64,000 nt of DNA, taken from NCBI GenBank assembly GCA_947034895.1, contig OX344762.1, positions 75,572,981 to 75,636,980 of the forward strand, read 5' to 3'. Position 1 is the first letter of the stretch, and each line of letters begins with the position of its first letter. Made by a program: the position numbers and the translations under genes. The DNA comes from Rhytidiadelphus loreus. Lineage: Eukaryota; Streptophyta; Bryopsida; Hypnales; Hylocomiaceae. Positions 38,601-52,100 of this stretch are shown here, piece after piece. The notes below the pieces were generated by a model. That model saw nothing but the letters and a program-made list of their open reading frames with translations, did not search any database and had not been told where the DNA came from.

Positions 38601-41153
38601 TTAAAATTGGAAGTTGGGCTCCACCTCCATGGCCCAGGAAAACTTCGAAAGCAACGACTTGTTGAATACCTTCTCAATAGGCACCTCATGGCGCTTACAC
38701 CAAGCCACGGTGATACGAGGATCCATGTAGTTAATCTTCGACGTACCCAAAGCCACAGTCTTGAGATCATCCTTCACACTCATATCCAGTCTCATCTTGT
38801 CTATCTTTTGCTTAGTAGTGGAAATCTTCTTCTGAATCGCCTCCGGAGCCTGGTTCCTCTTCTGCTTCCCCTCTGAGTCTTTCAAGGGAGACTTCCCTTT
38901 CTTGGCCCTATCCAAGTCTGTTTCGAGCTCCTCCACCAATTCCTCCAACTCCGTCATTTTCCCTTCCAATCTCTCCATTTGGGCGCTGTGTCCCTTGGAA
39001 ATCGTCCGCTGATGGTTACACAGAATAGCCACCTCCTTATTAGCACGCTGGTAATCTGCGATCTTTTCATTGACAGTGTCCCCACTCGTATCCTTCAGCA
39101 GGTCATCAAGAGTAATGGAAGCATTATACGTACGAAACACCTTGGCAGTGAGACTAGGCATGATCCCCTTCAAGTGCAAATTCAGCTTGGTCGTGTCCAG
39201 CCTCTCAAATAGGTCCGCCCCTTCCTTCTTACCCTTCTTGAACTGCCCTATGGCCTTATACACCCGCTCATCGACCTCCACCGTGTTGAAATACCGGATT
39301 GAGTCCTTTCCAAGGAAATCAAACTCGAGCGACTTGGGTGCAACGAGAGTAACGTGCTCTACTTTCAGGGAGCAACAACCAACAGTATCCGCCTCGTCTT
39401 CGTCCTTCTCATTCCCAGCTCGAAGAGCAAGGCGATCAATCAGATAGGTCGCCACAGCAATCTGCTTCTTCGTAGGGTCACCAGATGAGAAGTCTTTTGT
39501 GTATGTCGTTCGGATGTCGTCGATATATTCTTTGAGCATGCGTGCCTTCTCGTACTTCTGCATATCACTTTGGCCCTTGAGGTTGCTACTGGCCGCTAAG
39601 AACACGTACTTGAACTCCTTGTTGTTGATGGGGTCGTTCCAATACGCCAGCCATGTCACAGAGTTGTCGTGCCGAATCTCCTTCCACTTCTGACCGGGAA
39701 TTGGACACTCGGGAACCGGTGCATCCTTGCCGATGTTGATCACAATGTCTTTCGGCAAGATCCTGATTTTCAGCTTCCCCATCTTAGGATGATCGCCACG
39801 GCCACGGAACAGGCCGGGAGGCTCCACCCTGAAGTTACCCACCTTCTCCTTCACGCCATCGACCACAGCCCACATGTACTTGTCCTCCGCAGCCAGCTTC
39901 TCCTCTCGCAACCGCTTCTTCTCCTCGCCCGACAAGCTCTTCTTCCGTTCCTTCTCTGCCGAGTGCCATTCAAAAATGGGAGTGAAGTCACAGAGCTCAA
40001 ACTTCTTAATCACATGATTCTTCCCAAGATAAGGTCTCCAATCCTCCCAGAAGTTTTTCAGGAACCTCTCTTTGGTAGCGTATTCCGAGTCCTTCATCAC
40101 AGCGAACATGGTGGCAATCTCCTCTTGCGCAGGTGTGAGATCCACGGGTTTTCCATCATAGAGCATTTTCACACCGTGAGACTCGTAGGGAGGAGGGAAG
40201 ATCACACCGTTGTGCTCCAACGTTTGCCACTTGACACCGTCGCCGCCTGTAGGCTCGGTTTTCTTCGTCTTGGTCGTCGTCTTCGTGGTGGTCTTCTTCA
40301 TCACCTTCTTCTTGGTGATCAGCTTCTGCACCTGCAGTTTCTTCTCCTTTTTCTTCGCAAGGAAGAGCTTCGCCCCGATTGCAGTTGTCCCCGTGCTAGA
40401 CGACGCCTTGGATTTCATGGTCTTCTGGAGCAGGTTGGTGGAAGAAGCCATCCGTTGCGCAAGGGGCACATCATCCTCATCAATTTCCTCTCCGTCTACT
40501 TCCATCTTACTTTCGGGTTTGGGCGTTTTCAAAGAGGACGGAGTCGAAGGCTTACTCTGTGACGGTGTTGAAGGCTTACTCTGTGTCGGTGTTTCCTTCC
40601 TGACGACTCCTGCCTCCTTCTTCGGTTCCTTCTTCGGTTCCTTCTTGAGTTCCTTCTTGGGCTCCGTCTTGGGCAGCGAGTTCTTCCGTTGATAAGTCAG
40701 AGGTAGCGGGACGCGTGTGATCAGCGGCTTGTCATCATCTGAGTCATCGTCATCTGCGGCATTTGCAACAGGTTTTCTCTGGGCGTGGTGAGCAATAGGC
40801 ATGTCATCATCGTCGGATTCACCGTGAGGCTCAGGGGCAACGACGTCCTTCTCTTTTCTAGGGGGCGAGCTCTTGATGACTTTGCCTTTGGTCAATCGAT
40901 TCAACAGTGGCATGTCGTCGTCGTCCGAGTCCGCGTCCATGACCAACTTCCGGAGCGGAGGCGCCGAAGAGGGTTTGGTTGCTAAACCGCTTTTCCGCCG
41001 CTCAAATGTGCGATGATGATCACTACCCTCTCGCGGTGAGCCCTCCCGAATTCCTGACTTGGAGCTTCCGGCGGTGCTCGCCTTGTTGGTCTGGCCATCC
41101 TCCAGCCTCTGCCGTTTCGGCGCTTGCACAAACGCTTCGTCGTCTTCCGCCAT
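38601..41153 (-). CDS. TOP1: DNA topoisomerase I (type IB), single-exon coding region
   Basis: Nuclear enzyme that nicks one DNA strand through a 3'-phosphotyrosine link and relaxes supercoils. The uninterrupted frame encodes 850 residues from ATG 41153 (MAEDDEAF) to TAA 38601. Residues 1-305 are hydrophilic, with acidic patches and a Lys-rich stretch before the core. The conserved core starts near 308 ([17 protein letters not shown]), followed by [28 protein letters not shown] with a catalytic Arg, and a coiled linker around residues 690-765. The C-terminal domain has [10 protein letters not shown] with the active Tyr near 809, then [14 protein letters not shown]. Length and all key blocks match plant TOP1. 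Absence of introns across the whole frame is odd, because flowering-plant TOP1 genes are intron-rich. It may be a retrocopy or lineage-specific intron loss. All frames and motifs are intact. Confidence 0.96.
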   Translation of the reverse strand: MAEDDEAFVQAPKRQRLEDGQTNKASTAGSSKSGIREGSPREGSDHHRTFERRKSGLATKPSSAPPLRKLVMDADSDDDDMPLLNRLTKGKVIKSSPPRKEKDVVAPEPHGESDDDDMPIAHHAQRKPVANAADDDDSDDDKPLITRVPLPLTYQRKNSLPKTEPKKELKKEPKKEPKKEAGVVRKETPTQSKPSTPSQSKPSTPSSLKTPKPESKMEVDGEEIDEDDVPLAQRMASSTNLLQKTMKSKASSSTGTTAIGAKLFLAKKKEKKLQVQKLITKKKVMKKTTTKTTTKTKKTEPTGGDGVKWQTLEHNGVIFPPPYESHGVKMLYDGKPVDLTPAQEEIATMFAVMKDSEYATKERFLKNFWEDWRPYLGKNHVIKKFELCDFTPIFEWHSAEKERKKSLSGEEKKRLREEKLAAEDKYMWAVVDGVKEKVGNFRVEPPGLFRGRGDHPKMGKLKIRILPKDIVINIGKDAPVPECPIPGQKWKEIRHDNSVTWLAYWNDPINNKEFKYVFLAASSNLKGQSDMQKYEKARMLKEYIDDIRTTYTKDFSSGDPTKKQIAVATYLIDRLALRAGNEKDEDEADTVGCCSLKVEHVTLVAPKSLEFDFLGKDSIRYFNTVEVDERVYKAIGQFKKGKKEGADLFERLDTTKLNLHLKGIMPSLTAKVFRTYNASITLDDLLKDTSGDTVNEKIADYQRANKEVAILCNHQRTISKGHSAQMERLEGKMTELEELVEELETDLDRAKKGKSPLKDSEGKQKRNQAPEAIQKKISTTKQKIDKMRLDMSVKDDLKTVALGTSKINYMDPRITVAWCKRHEVPIEKVFNKSLLSKFSWAMEVEPNFQF

Positions 41154-41159
41154 TATGTT

Positions 41160-42260
41160 CGCCAAGTCCTTGCAGCAGCAGCTCGCTTCGCTCCTAGTCT
41201 CGGCTCCTCATCTCTTTGTCAACCTGAGGCTCCCACTGACACCATAAACCATCGGAAAATAACAACGAACCAATGCTGGAATCAGATTCTCAAATAACCA
41301 AATGCACCTTCTGATTAATCAATAGAACCCCTCGAACCTCAGAAATAAAAGAAACCCCATCCTCACACTGTCTCTCTCGCAACAACATTCCCGTCCCTCC
41401 TCTCCATCCATCCCTTCTTCTTTCCTTCGAACCCCTCAAGAAATTTGACCTATTTCCAAAACCCCGCCAATTTCTCCCACGACTCAAAATTCACACAATT
41501 CTAACCACGACGCAATTGTGCCACCCGGAAATGCCCATGAAACAGAAAGCAACCCTAAACGGCCCGGAGTTGAAACTCCCCCATCAAACCCTAAAACGCA
41601 CCCCCCGCCAACAGCAGCCCCGCCAAATGCACGAAGCACTCAATCCAGCACCATCACTCACCCTAATCCCAAACTTTCCACGACCTCTATCCTCCCCAAA
41701 AGCTTCGTTCCGCACCGAGGAGCTTCAGCGGGAAAAGGCAGAGACACCACCCCAGTTGCCTCCGGAGATTTGCGGACAAGTGAAGATGGCACGATTTTCG
41801 CCTCGTTGAAGAGATTTATTTCTGCAAAAGTCAGAGTTGGAGGGAAGAGTGAGTGATGCGACGACGACAGAGACGGCGATAATGGCCGGAAAGTGGAGAT
41901 GGCTGGCGATGGAGATGATGAATCTGCGGTAGTCGTCAATGTCGTCGCAAACGGGGACGCGGACGGAAAGCAAGTGCGAGGAGGTTTGAATACACGTGCT
42001 CCCCCTTTCTTTCCCCTTTCGTTGTCCACCGATTGATACCCAGGATGTGTTGGGTATATACCCTGTTATTATCCTGTTATATACTACACTTATTGGGATG
42101 ATACCCTGTTCCACCGGTTTTGGTGCAGTAACGAATGCTGTCCAGTTAACCTGTCCCTGTCTTGGTGGACGGACATCATTGGGAGGTTGGTGGTGGCTAT
42201 TACATAGGGTCAACGTTACTTATCGTAGGGGTCGTAGGTATGAGGACCTAATTCCGATCC
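41160..42260 (-). promoter_or_regulatory. TOP1 5' region with two telo-box-like motifs
   Basis: GC-richer DNA upstream of the TOP1 start. AACCCTAA (41551-41558) and AAACCCTAAA (41585-41594) read as TTAGGGTT(T) on the coding strand. The ORFs here overlap on both strands and look like untranslated leader or promoter. A 5'-UTR intron is possible but not shown. Confidence 0.45.
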
Positions 42261-42264
42261 CATA

Positions 42265-45200
42265 AAGGGATTATTTTGACCTTTGAAATTTTTTATGCAT
42301 CGTACTACCTGCAACAGACTATTCATTCAAGATGGTCTTTTAGACCAACCTCGCTATCATTATCATTAGGGAATATAGGAATATAGGAAGTTAGAAGTGT
42401 TTGGCTTTTTATCCCAAGAAAATTTTAAAAATTCATTATATTTATATTTTATTAAATATAACATAATATTGAACTTGAATAGATATTTGTAACCCACTTT
42501 CTCAATTGGCTTTTGTTGTGAATGCATTTGGATTGGAGTTTGGCAATGATTCTCAAAGGGATAGTTTGAATGCACTTTTGAGGGAACTAAATTGGGGCTA
42601 CAAATTGCACAAGTTTTCTCTTTGGCCTTAATTCCCCTACTTGTCACCATGTTAATTTTGTACTATTTGCAAACTACTATTATGAAAACAATAGCATGGC
42701 TTGAATGTGGCAACATCCGATGAACGATAAATTGTACTTTGGATGAAACAAATGATCACATGTATGATACAATGTGGACAAAATCAAGAGTCAATATTGT
42801 ATAATACTTTGTACTTAATATTTAAATAGTTTTGCAAACTATTGATTTCTATGTCACAATAATTTTCTAAAAACAAAAACAAGTTCATACTTGCTTGCTA
42901 TGATTTGTTTGAATTTTGTAAGTAAAAGTTTGTATCAAAGGTTTGTAATTTTTCTTTTGACAAAGGGATCTATTTTTCTATGCTACAATATTAACCCTAA
43001 TATACATTCTTTTTGAGTTAACTTGAGGGATTAGAAGTTGCTTAAAGTTGTTGTTTTTGCTAACAATTGGGAGAATAAAATATACTAGAGGTATTGAAGT
43101 ACTATTTAATTTATACATAAGTCACTTTCATAGTTTTTAAAGTGTTATTTATTGAAAGGCAATAAAAGTAGGACTTCAAAAAAGAAAAAGAAAAAGAAAA
43201 CTACTTAAACATAGTAAACCTTAGCTTAATATCTAAATTTATATTGTACATTCCAAAATTTTGAAAAATTCTTATTTTTTTAGACCCTTATAGACCAAAA
43301 ATTCAAATTTTGAACAATAGATGAACACAAACATCTTCCAAGTACACATTTTTTTTTTCATCCATCTAATTGTTTACAGACTCTTTGTGCTAATTCTTTA
43401 ACATTTGGCTTTTATACATTTTGAAGACTTGGTCTTGTAAATGCTTTGTATTTCAAAGGGGTCAAGTATGTTTCACCTCAAAGAAAAACTATTCCATTAT
43501 AAAAAATTACTCTTGAAAGATGGCTTGAAAAAAAAAGGTAAAACAAAAATATTTAAAATTCAACCTAATTAATTTTGAGCACATAAAAAAATCCTTGAAA
43601 AAATTACAAACATTCAATTTGTTATTAATTTTTTAAGGAAATTTTCAATACTTAGTTTTAAAATTCATTGGTAAATATATTAATAAGTGTAATAATATAT
43701 TTAATATATCATATGGATATGATCTATGGATCACATTTTCCTACCAAAATTAAATTATTCTCTTAAGCTGCATTTTATAATACATTTTCATAAATTTGGA
43801 AATTCAAACCATATTTAGACCAAATTTAGACCATTTTCCTTATCTTTGAAGAGTAAGTATTCTTGAACTAGTTCAAAGACCATCTTTATAGAAAAAAACA
43901 AAACAAAACAAAAAACAATGTATTGGTTGTTGATTTAATGGCTAAAAAGATGTGGTGTTTAATTTTTAAAAGTAATACAATAATAGGTACATGATTACTT
44001 GAAATTTTTGTATGATTATAAATTACATGTCATTATATTTGAAATAATTTTATAAAACTTGGATCTAAATTTTGGACTGTTTTAAATTCGTTATTGGTAT
44101 TCTTAGGTAAACCATTAAAGTTGAACATGTTGTTGAGCATTGCAAAGGTGCTTCAATCATTTATTTACATAATTAGAATCTATTTGTCAAATCTAGAAAG
44201 ATAGGATTCTAGTAGAAAACTTGCTTTCAAAGACTAAGTGAGCAACTGTCTACTTGATGTGATCTTAATCTAGTTGCAAATGTAAGTCTAGAGGGCTAAC
44301 AATCTATGACAAACTCAATTAAGATTTACTCTTGTTTGAAAATTTTCAAATGATTGAGTGGAACCATGTCAACGATATCTATGATGTTTGCATGGCTTAG
44401 GTGGCCTACTTAACCCCTAAAAGTCCAGGGGGTGAAGTGAATACAACTCTTATTTTCTTGACTAACTCTGATAACAAGCATAATTCCTCATTCATGTAGA
44501 ATAATTTTGACCATTGCCACCGTTGAAATGAAAGAAGACTTATTTAGCTATCCCATGAAGACTTATTTAGACAAAGAAGTCTATACAATGGACATTCATC
44601 ATTTCCACCTCTACTATGAAGCTGGAGTGAATATATAGTTGCATCTTGGGTCCATGAGATCTATTTGCAACCCTAAGTCTTTTAGATTGTAGATTTCCTT
44701 AGTTGACACACCCAATATAGTACGCTTGTCCACCATTGAGTAATGTAAAATCTCAAGTCTTAACTAAGCTATAGTATTTGGAAGCAAGTTTTCTACTAGT
44801 GCAAAATAACAATTCATATGGCTTTTTTGTAATACTTTTATTGTTTTTATATTAACAAGATAGTTTTCAAAGTTGAAAAAGTGAAACTAATTTAGTAAAA
44901 CCACAAATATTTTCATAAATAACTATAAACATTGAAAAATTTAACAATTATTTTTATAACATATTCACATTTATACTACATAAGATTTCATCATGTCATT
45001 TATCTTTTTATTGAATATTTTTCTTCCAATCAATTTTGTTTATGATTATTTTAATCAAATTCTATTAATGTATTCATTAGGGCTTCATTAAATTTAAGTA
45101 TAATATAAAGATTTTTAATTCTCCTTAAAAATTTTAAATAAATGTTTAGTTAATTCAAAAGTGTTATTTGCCCACACTAATACACACTAAAACTAATACA

Positions 45201-46113
45201 TACTAAAGATGATTTTGGTGATGTTATTTGGAATATATTGTTATCACTCCATAATGAAAAAAACATTACAATAGTTCACTTTTTTTCATTTAGTTAGTTA
45301 ATACTTATTAAAAAATCATAGGTTTAATATTAAAAAACATTCAAATCATTACAGTTACACAATATCGAGTGTAATTTATACTTATTCAAGTTTAGAGTTG
45401 AAAGAATGGTAAAAGCAACATTTGATTTTATTGTCAAAATCTCTAGAAAAATCAATTTATACAAAAATGATGATTGTAATATTGTTTGGTATACACCAAT
45501 CTGTTAAGTGTCATCACTTTTCAAATTTGAAGAAATCAATTTACATCAATTTACATTATAGAAAACTTAATAGACACATGAAATTATTATTGCATTTTCA
45601 CCCCATTTGTTAATTTGAATAAGTTATTTGATAAAATTTGATAATAATAATTTTAAATTATTAAAACAACAATTTTCTAGAAACCTCCTACACATAAGTT
45701 AAGTGATAGGAATTCATTTTACCATAATTTCTTTATTCAAAATTTTCACAAGATTTTTATTTATTCAAAACATATTCCTTGCAATTTGTTTTGACAACCT
45801 AAGTATTACCACATTTTAACTAAACCTTACTTTATTTCCACAACATGAAAAATTTTACAATTGAAATTCAACTAATCTTTTGGTGCATTGTATCATATTT
45901 CATGCATATATAGAACACTGTTTTGATTTCAAATTCAAAAAATTACAAATCTAACATCTAACATCTACATTTTTTGAAGCAAAAAACAATTAATAACAAT
46001 AAGTTCTAACCATTGACTGTTAGTAGTACCTTTCACCTCAACATTATTAAATTATAAAAGACAAGTTAAACTGCTTGAATTTGGAGCAATATAACTCATT
46101 AACATATATTCAC
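42265..46113. other. AT-rich intergenic DNA
   Basis: About 3.8 kb with no supportable gene, RNA or clear repeat. Confidence 0.45.
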
Positions 46114-49100
46114 TTATTCTTGTAGCATATTGTCATGTTGAGGAGGCAAAGTGGGCTTCCTTTCATTTACCCTCAATAGTTCTTTTTCTTCATGTATCAA
46201 TACTTGTTTTGCTCTTTCCAATGCAAACCTGTCCCAAGATGACATCTCATCTACAAATGGAAGGAGCTTACGAATTCGATCATCGATTAGTTCGTTGACA
46301 TGATGTTGTTCCTTTTGAATTTGCACTTCATAATCGTTGAAGCCAACTTGCATAAACATGCGCATTTCTGTACAGATGTGAAGCCATTTGAAGCACATCT
46401 CCAACATCTCTTGGTTACCAAGTCTGGACTCAAGACTAATCTCATTCAAAGGTGGATTTTCTAATTTAATTTGTTCCAACAACATCTCCATCATCTGCAA
46501 TAGAAAGAAATATGTGTATATCAACGTGAATCACAACCATTTGATGGGCAATGATGCTAGTATGTGAGCATGAAAATGTGAGTTTGTGAACCTTGAGCAT
46601 GCGTGCAAGTAGATATCTTACAACCATTTGAAAGTGCTTATAATATAAACACCTATAATATAGGTATTCATAACTATAATTATGGAAGACTATATACACC
46701 TATGTTACAGGAACCTTCCATAATTATAGACATTTGTAATATACGTGTATAGTCTTTTAGGCTCATAGGCTCACACTCCTAGGCATACATAACAATAACC
46801 CTCATTTGATGCATACTTGGACTTTATAGGGAAGAAAATTTGATGGTAAATGTCAATGATTCAAAGAAGCAACATTCAATGGTTTATTAATTATAATTAT
46901 AATTATAATTAGTCAAGTCTTTCTACTTTTTTTTCTTCATATGCAACCAATGTATAATTAACACGATTCTGTTAAAGTGATAGATGGGTACTTACTTCTG
47001 CCTCAGCAGCTTCAGGATTTTCTTCCATTCTTGCGGTAGCTTCAGCTTCCTTCTCCAACCGTTGTTGCTCGTACTTTTCGTAGTATTTATTCATCAAAAC
47101 CTCAGCCATAGGTCGACCAAACTCCGCAGGTATTCCTTCCATCACGTCTCCCGTATAATCTGTGATTCCCTTCAACATCTTATACACAGCAGCATGAAGT
47201 AACATCGTTTGTCGCGGTGGAATTTGGACCAATTCTTTCAAAATGACCAACTCCGATCGAAAATGTTGTTTTATCCTCTCGCTCATGGTGCTCTCTTCAA
47301 TTCCTATAAATGATCAATTAATTAATAGTTAGTTCAATCAAATGATCACTATTTGTTTCACTAGTAGAAAACAAGGTATAAATGACTTGCCCACAATGAC
47401 TATAGCAGTCACTTTGTAGTCATTTTTGTTTGTAAATGACTACTAGAATCATTGTGGACAAGTTATTTATACCCTTGTTATCTAATAGTGTTTTTTCTAA
47501 TAAAATTGTGTTACATCACCGGGCACCATGAATAAATAAGATCAACAAAGATTGTTATAATATCCATTGAGAGTGTCAACAGGTTTCAAAAACAAAATTT
47601 CAAAAATGATTTAATTTTTTTTTTTGAACTATTAATAAAACCCACTAGGATTTGCTCGCGGGTCCCACTACAATTTACAACATTTTTAAAAACTAAACCC
47701 TAAATGTTTTAAAACTACTAATAGTAATTATTATATGCAATGAAGTGTGTACTGGGTTTTTATATAATGAAGGTCATAAAAAATGGCACTGTAAATCTCA
47801 ACCCTGAACATTTAGACTTGAGAATTGTATTTCCTTACACAAAAAACATTTGTAAACTAAACAAAACTAATGTATAATCTTATGTTTATTATTTCTTCAT
47901 TTTCAAATAGAAAAGTACCTTTAATGATGCTTGAAAATGAACCCTCCCATTCCCACGGAAGTTTCTCTTCTAATGTTGACCCTTCTTCTGGCAATGGAAT
48001 TGGTAGTATAGTTGGTGGTGCCTTTCCTTTAGGGGGTGGCTTTTTTTCAATTGGTGGTGGAGGTGGTTCCCATGCTTTCACAATAGTTGCAAATGCTTCA
48101 AGTTTTTGGTATGATGATGGAACATAGTACACACATGGTTCCAATGCTAAATTTTTTTGCAAAAAATTGAATGCCTTACTCGTGAACATGTAATCCCTAG
48201 CACATCGAACCTCTTCAATAGGACGAGAGGTCTTGGCAGCTCGATTCAAGGTGTCCACTAAAAACTCATCAATACCGCTAATCATCTCTCGGAAATACAA
48301 TGTCTGTGATAGTTTGTTTCGCAACTTCCTGGATATCAAACCATGTGCATTTATATAAGTATTTTTCACAACATGAACTTGGAAGCCAAGCCAAATACAT
48401 GTAGAATTTTTTAAGTTTAATATGTAGAAAATGATAAAGAAAAAAGCATGAGAGACAAAGTTCTAATTGTTCATAAGTCGTTATTTGCCTTAGAGAATGA
48501 ACTTTTTGCCTCTTGTAATAGCAAATCATATATGAAACATTTTCATCAAGTTTAAACAAACAAATTGATATGGAGAAATGATTAGTTGGAATAGTTACTC
48601 AAAATTGTCTTCAGAGAAAGCAACCCCTTTAAAGAATATGGGATCTAATGTCCAAGGAGCAGGTAGTCGTGGGGCTATTCGTAAAATCCAACTCTCCAAA
48701 AATACTCCAGGAATATCAGATTTGAAGCGAAAGGTAAATATTTTCTTTTCACCTGCTTGTATGCTTCCTTTTCCATTTAATACACTAAATGCTCGACAAT
48801 CTGTGATGTGAGGACCTAATCAAGAAATTATGACAATTAATTAACACTTACTAACAATATAAATTGATCAAAGATTTGTTGACACTATAAGAAATTTGTG
48901 TTTTAGATGACCAATGTTAGGTGACATCTAATGTAACAACCTGTGTTTTTATATCAACAATAACATCTAATATAACATCAATTTACAACTCACATGTCAC
49001 AAAACAAAAAACAATTTCACAACTATTTCTACTTGATGATGATATGTGATACATAAACAACCTCTTTAACCCTTGAAGGATGTACCCCCCATAACCAAGG

Positions 49101-52100
49101 TAGTCACCAAAATGCTCCAATCAATATTGAACCAATAGGCACATTCTTTGTTTCTATAGTGAAACAATGAAGTCATTCATTAGACACTTTTGGAATTCAT
49201 TGTCCTTCAAAGGTTAAAATGAGATGTATGTACCATATAAGGCAATATAGCCTTGAAATTGTGTGAAATCCGTTGTTGGAGATAAGGTTATAATTAATCT
49301 TAGGTGCACAATTGCAAAAAAAAATTGACTTTGAATATAAGTTAAGATTCAATCTATGTCTACTTGAATTAATTGGAGGTAATTATATAGATGTGTTTTC
49401 TAAACAATTTACTTCATTTAGCTTTCTATCTTATTTATGCCATTATTAGAATGACTACTATATATAGTATGATTCTTGTTCGTTGACCTTACACCTCGTT
49501 CATATTTTTCCATCATAATATAGTGATGGAAATGATACTATAGATATTATGTTTAATCCAATTTCTTTGCAGAAAATACTAATTAATATTGAGGTTTGCA
49601 CATTGGATGACATTAATGCTTGTGGGTTCAAACCTAAATGAACTTTTGGAGTAGTGATCAAGGTTTCCATTGGTCTCCGTTCCCAAGTATAAAATAAAAC
49701 TGTCTCACCCACATTCTCCAATAGAACTGTTTTAATGCTTTGATCTCCTGTAGAATGATTCACAATATGATAACAAATTGCAAATGTAACAAAGATTATT
49801 AAATCAACACTCTAATAAAATAAGTCATCCTAAGGTAAATTAGACCTAAGAATTCTAATATTTCCTTGCATGACCAACAACACTAGTGTGTGAGCTTAGA
49901 AATGCAAGCCTACAAGTGAGCCTTGAGCCTAGGTGTAAGTAGGTACTCTACAACCATTGAAGATGCCTATAACTATGGAGGGTGCCTATAATATAGATAA
50001 GTACAATATAGGTATCTTATTACCATGGAAGGTGCCTATAACATAAATGTCTAGGCTCCTAGGCTCATGTGCTAGCAACCCTCCGTGCCTAACATAGGAA
50101 TTTTAAGACATTCCTATTATTACAAGTTTGTTCTATAATTCCAATTCTTGTGAAATTGCCATTGGATTTAATTTTTCAAAATAGAATTTTTTTCTTTCTA
50201 GATTCAATAGTTTTTATGAATATTGTTGAGGAAACTCATTGCAATTCTTAGAGAATTATCTCACAAGTAGAAGGTTAAAATCAATTAATTTGTAGATTCT
50301 TACCAACTTGGTTGACAAAGAAATGGTAGGTTAGACTAATCATGGCAGCTGGCCCTGGGATGCAGGTTACAGGCTTCTATGTACACCCAAAACAAAGATT
50401 GAATTTTATTAATTATTATAGTTTTCAAAATCAACAACACTTTCATTGACTTTCATAGGATTTTTTTAAATTTCAGACACAACAATGCTAGTGTATGATC
50501 ATGAAAATGTTAGTATATGAGCCTTGAGTATATATATCATGCAATCATTGGAGGTACTTATAATATAAACATCTGTAATATAGGTATCTATAACATAAGT
50601 ATCCTATAATCATGGAAAGTTTCTATAATATAGACATCATAACATAGGTGTATAGTCTTTGAGGTTCATGTACTCATGATCCTAGGCTCACATAATAGCA
50701 CCCCGCCTTTCAGACACAAGCTTTTTAGAAAGAGACATAAAATCAACTATTGAATGTAGACAATAGCTAACCTTAGGCACATCCGGCTCAATACAAATAG
50801 GTGGTAGTAGAGGTGGTTGTGGTCCAGGTGGCTTGAAACGCTTTCCAAGGATCTAAAACTCAAGGCAATTAATTAATTAATTCAAGGCAATAACTCCAAT
50901 GAAGTTTGGAAGTATCTGAAGCATTCACTTTTGGAGCATTCATTTGGCAACAACAAATTTTCTAAAATAAATATATCTATAATAGCTCAAATTACATCCA
51001 CTTTTGTAGCAATGGTGGTACTAATTTAATTTTGATTTTTTAATTGTGTGATTAAAAAATTCCATTTCTATCCATATGCATACCTTATTAAATGCATGAT
51101 TTCAATTAAAGAATGTGCAAGCAAATTGATTTAATGTTGATATTTAGCAAATATAGTCAATAATTGATTGATTTTGCAAGTGCAAGTGTAGGCACACTAG
51201 CCAAGAAGAATTGGCCTTGCATGCTTCATTGAATAATTCTACAAGTGCTTTATAAGTAGAGTCTCCAACTAATAGTCCAAGATCTTTTGAAATAAATTTG
51301 AAATGAAAGATGTACAAATACTTTAGAAGAAGGTCATGGAATTTTCTACAAAATTTTCTTGCTTTTTCATCTCAAAACTTCACTTCTAAGTTGTTTAGAA
51401 GCAAACAAAATTGGTTAGAATTACCAGATTTGATTATTGCAATACTCTTAAGTAATACTTCACCTCCTTTTCACCAATAAGGTTGAAGGCACAATTGAAG
51501 GTGGAATGAATTTTATAAAATACAATTTTTCCTCCTAGGCCTATAGAAAATTGATCACTTCATTTTGTACCAGTACAATTTAGATACAATAGAAAAATGA
51601 TACTAGAAGAGATTGGAAGGTAAGGTAAAAGTATAATTACCAATAGCCTTGTGAAATTAGGGTAATATGGTTCTATTTTTTCAATCGCGATAGCCATCTT
51701 AAAACAAAAGAACTCCCATGTACCCCATTCATCTTGTTTCTTTGATAAATGCGCCCACCGATCCTTAAAATACTCAAATTTTGGATTGTCTCTATCTGCA
51801 AGCCCAATACGATCAAGTGTTGGATCTTTTTTTTTAATGTCATCCATCTTTTTAGGATTTCCACCATCATCCCAAGGAGGTTTAGGTAAAGCTCCTTGTG
51901 AGGGTTCCCAAAAGTAATTACGCAAATTTTTTCCCCACTACACCACAATGAAGAATATATAAATTGGGTTGAAAATGCTCCACACTATTGCACTTGATTA
52001 ATATAAATCATGAGCAATTGTGGATGACTTAGTGATAGATGTATACCAAAAGCAATACCACTGCACTATCAAAATTTCTTAACAAAAAGGTGTACAAAAA

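Noticed and set aside
38979..41247. Plus-strand ORFs of up to 297 codons across TOP1
   Set aside because: Shadows of the minus-strand TOP1 coding sequence, which has full domain support.
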